This document shows positions 5,794 to 8,316 of a DNA stretch of 8,316 nt, in pieces (position 1 is the first letter of the stretch; each line of letters begins with the position of its first letter). The notes under the pieces are model-generated. The model was not told where the DNA came from and made no database searches. It worked only from the letters and a program-made list of their open reading frames with translations. The stretch lies in contig JAEZOG010000046.1 in the NCBI GenBank assembly GCA_023414155.1, positions 1-8,316 on the forward strand, written 5' to 3'. Source of the DNA: Cyanobacteria bacterium OH_CFB_184 (lineage in GTDB: Bacteria; Cyanobacteriota; Vampirovibrionia; Gastranaerophilales; Gastranaerophilaceae). The translations under genes and the position numbers were made by a program.

Positions 5794-6600
5794 TTATTTT
5801 TTATATTCTGATTGCCAAGCCCAAGCGTTGTGATTGTGGATGCTTTCATGTGCTTCGATTTCAACTTCGAAGAAGTTAATTTTATTGTCTTTTCTTAATA
5901 TTGTAACTAAGTCTCTAAGAACGTCTTCTACGAATTTAGGATTATCATAAGCAGCTTCAGTCACATATTTTTCATCGCTTCTTTTTAGCAGTGGAAAAAC
6001 AGGGCAAGAACCGCAATTTTCGATAGTTTCGATTAAATCTTCTATCCAAATATGCTCTGATTCATCATAACTTACTTTTACTTTTATAATAGCTCTTTGA
6101 TTGTGAGCTGAATTAGTCGAAATCTCTTTAGAACAAGGGCATAGAGTCGTTACAGGTACTCTTATTCCTAATACAAACTGATAATTTTCATCGTTAAGAT
6201 TTCCTTCAAACGAACAATCATAGCCCATCGGGAAAGTTGCCTTGCTGACAGGAGATTTCTTTTCAATAAAGTATTTAAAAGAAAATCTAACGTGAGCGCT
6301 TTGAGCATGGAGTTGTTTTTGGATGTCAGTTAAAATACCTTTTATATCAACGCCTAAAAGATTTTTAATCCTATATGCGTTTAAAACTTCCATAAAACGA
6401 GACATGTGAGTTCCGCGATATTTCTTCGGAAGAGAAACACTCATTCTTGCTTTTGCGCTTACTACTTGGTTGTCAGCGTTTTTTCTTTGGATAATAAGAG
6501 GTACTTCAACATCGTTTACACCGACTTTTTGAATATCTATCCCTCTTTTGTCATCTTGGTTTTGAATATCTTTTAGTGATTTATTGTCCATCGTTTTCAT
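5794..6600 (-). CDS. folE2: GTP cyclohydrolase FolE2 (type IB)
   Basis: Encodes 268 residues, normal for FolE2 (COG1469). It converts GTP to 7,8-dihydroneopterin triphosphate, the entry to folate and to queuosine-type deazapurines. The N-terminal DIQNQDDKRGIDIQKVGV is a family hallmark. By comparison with characterised members, likely metal/active-site residues are Cys154 in TTLCPCSKEIS, His166 in SAHNQRA, Glu215 in YVTEAAYDNPKFVED and His251 in EAHESIHNHNAWA. FolE2 accepts metals other than zinc, unlike FolE. Two close starts exist, ATG at 6600 and ATG at 6591. Neither has a clear ribosome-binding site, and both overlap the end of the repeat-protein gene (by 20 or 11 bases), so coupled translation is likely. 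No queC/D/E or folB/P/K genes are nearby, so folate versus queuosine use is open. Confidence 0.95.
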   Translation of the reverse strand: MKTMDNKSLKDIQNQDDKRGIDIQKVGVNDVEVPLIIQRKNADNQVVSAKARMSVSLPKKYRGTHMSRFMEVLNAYRIKNLLGVDIKGILTDIQKQLHAQSAHVRFSFKYFIEKKSPVSKATFPMGYDCSFEGNLNDENYQFVLGIRVPVTTLCPCSKEISTNSAHNQRAIIKVKVSYDESEHIWIEDLIETIENCGSCPVFPLLKRSDEKYVTEAAYDNPKFVEDVLRDLVTILRKDNKINFFEVEIEAHESIHNHNAWAWQSEYKK

Positions 6601-6928
6601 CGTTTAAATCAACGCTTTCAAAGCTATTGTTCTCTAGCGCAGTAAGTAGTTTCAAAGCTGCATTTTTTTGTGTTTCAGGAGGGGCTAATCTAAGCAGCTC
6701 AACTGCTTTTATCATCACTGGATCATTGTCGTACCAACGATTTCCTTTGCCGGAATATTGAGAAACCATCTCGTAAACGCTTTCTATAACGTCTTGCGCA
6801 ACTTGTTCTTGTAATTTCATTATAAAATCAGCCGCATTGGTTTTCTTATCTTCTGTTTGAAGTCTAAGTAACTCGAGTGCTTCTTTTAGAATAGGATCTT
6901 TGTCGTACCAGCGTCTGAAATCTTGCAT
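6581..6928 (-). CDS. Two-repeat RWYD protein, unknown function (115 aa)
   Basis: I recognise no named family. The protein consists of two similar halves 58 residues apart: residues 6-23 (RWYDKDPILKEALELLRL) and 64-81 (RWYDNDPVMIKAVELLRL), each followed by a second helix with a TxxKxNAA-like pattern (about 27-43 and 85-101). Repeat 1 is followed by a linker helix, VAQDVIESVYEMVSQY (43-58). The C-terminus is acidic (DLNDENDGQ). There is no signal peptide, membrane span or cysteine, so it is probably a small cytoplasmic helical protein, perhaps an adaptor. The ATG at 6928 follows the tmk stop by three bases, with GAGGA in the last tmk codons. Its 3' end overlaps folE2. Tight packing in a housekeeping operon argues that it is real and expressed. 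Confidence 0.87.
   Translation of the reverse strand: MQDFRRWYDKDPILKEALELLRLQTEDKKTNAADFIMKLQEQVAQDVIESVYEMVSQYSGKGNRWYDNDPVMIKAVELLRLAPPETQKNAALKLLTALENNSFESVDLNDENDGQ
6626..6739 (-). repeat. Internal tandem repeat, second copy (RWYD motif)
   Basis: Codes for residues 64-101 of the 115-residue protein and matches the first copy at 6800-6913. At the DNA level the RWYDxDP part is nearly identical: GGATCATTGTCGTACCAACG at 6720-6739 against GGATCTTTGTCGTACCAGCG at 6894-6913 (plus strand; 18 of 20 bases agree). Confidence 0.75.
6800..6913 (-). repeat. Internal tandem repeat, first copy (RWYD motif)
   Basis: Codes for residues 6-43 of the 115-residue protein. The RWYDxDP...A.ELLRL core matches the copy at 6626-6739; the second half is more diverged (shared T..KNAA and L..L positions). 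Confidence 0.75.
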
Positions 6929-6931
6929 TAA

Positions 6932-7560
6932 TTATTCCTCGTGATATCTATTTAGTAATTCAATTATAATATTTTTTGTATCATTGTAAACAGTATCGAT
7001 TGAGTTGTTCGCATTAACAACTTTAATTCTGTCAGGATATTTCTTTGCAAGCTCAAGATATCCGTTTCTGACTTTCTGGTGAAAGTCGATGCCTGCTGAT
7101 TCTAGTCTGTCTTTTTCGTTTCCGACTCTTGTTTGAGCTACTTCAGTATCAACATCAAAAAGAATTGTTAAGTCGGGTTTTACGCCGTTTGTTGCTATGT
7201 CATTGAGACCTGAGAGTCTTTCGATGTCTCTACCTCTTCCATAGCCTTGATATGCAAGTGTAGAATCGGTGTGACGATCGCATAACACTATTTTACCTGC
7301 TTCAATAGATGGTTTTATTAATGTATCCATATGTTGAGAACGATCCGCGAGAAACAAAAACATTTCGCAATTGTCAGAAACGACGCCTTTATGATGCAAA
7401 ACTATGTCTCTTATTTTTTGTCCTACTTCTAGTGCGCCTGGTTCTCTAGTTTGAACTGTGTCGTATGCTTTTTCTTTTAAAAATTCTGCAATTTTGTTAA
7501 ACTGGGTTGTTTTACCGCAGCCGTCAGCACCTTCAAAAGTTATGAATAAGCCTTTTTTCA

Positions 7561-7561
<1 letters not shown>
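6932..7561 (-). CDS. tmk: Thymidylate kinase
   Basis: Encodes 209 residues, typical for bacterial Tmk. It phosphorylates dTMP to dTDP with ATP, an essential step to dTTP. The P-loop GADGCGKT is at residues 11-18. TREPG (38-42) belongs to the dTMP-binding loop, followed by ALEVGQKIRDIVL, where most homologues have GGT after the proline. FLADRSQH (70-77) and CDRHTDSTLAYQG (94-106, a DRY/H-type motif) are present, as is a LID-like segment with Arg residues at 145-152 and the ending FHQKVRNGYLELA. The ATG at 7559-7561 overlaps the serS stop as TAATG. GGGTGGGAT in the last serS codons can act as ribosome-binding site. The next gene starts three bases after the stop. Confidence 0.95.

Positions 7562-8316
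<755 letters not shown>

Overview
The window is a compact, A+T-rich bacterial chromosome segment in which every convincing gene lies on the minus strand, so it is best read from the high coordinates downwards. It holds eleven protein genes, nine complete and two cut by the window edges, in three transcription units. I see no rRNA, tRNA, CRISPR array, insertion sequence or phage gene. Most content is housekeeping. A gut-type non-photosynthetic relative of the cyanobacteria (Melainabacteria / Gastranaerophilales) fits the low G+C, the LL-diaminopimelate aminotransferase-like gene and the small coiled-coil proteins. That placement rests on recall of similar proteins, not on a marker gene, and is tentative.

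Unit 1 (8316 down to 3945): serS (5' end outside the window), tmk, a small two-repeat protein of unknown function, folE2, a dapL-type aminotransferase and hisH. The genes overlap or lie within 14 bases of each other. Two junctions are TAATG stop/start overlaps. The unit ends in a strong hairpin terminator at 3881-3926. It mixes tRNA charging, dTTP synthesis, pterin synthesis and amino-acid synthesis, and looks like a streamlined housekeeping operon rather than one pathway.

Unit 2 (about 3875 down to 3040): two small genes of unknown function. One encodes a basic 90-residue protein started at TTG, the other a 109-residue charged helical protein. They have their own candidate promoter region, adjacent reading frames and a perfect 10-bp stem terminator. 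This pair is the least explained part of the window.

Unit 3 (3037 down to 1): a promoter directly behind the unit 2 terminator drives yceD (DUF177), rpmF, plsX, fabH and fabD (3' end outside the window). This is the widely conserved ribosome/phospholipid/fatty-acid cluster, in the same order as in E. coli. PlsX makes acyl-phosphate for phospholipid synthesis, FabH starts fatty-acid elongation, and FabD supplies malonyl-ACP. Two points are unusual: the yceD promoter appears to place the transcription start at the ATG itself, and ribosomal protein L32 carries a tail of nearly 50 Lys/Glu/Thr-rich residues.

I did not find a clearly new multi-gene system. The best candidates for something undescribed are the two-gene coiled-coil unit (3086-3700) and the tandem-repeat protein between tmk and folE2 (6581-6928).
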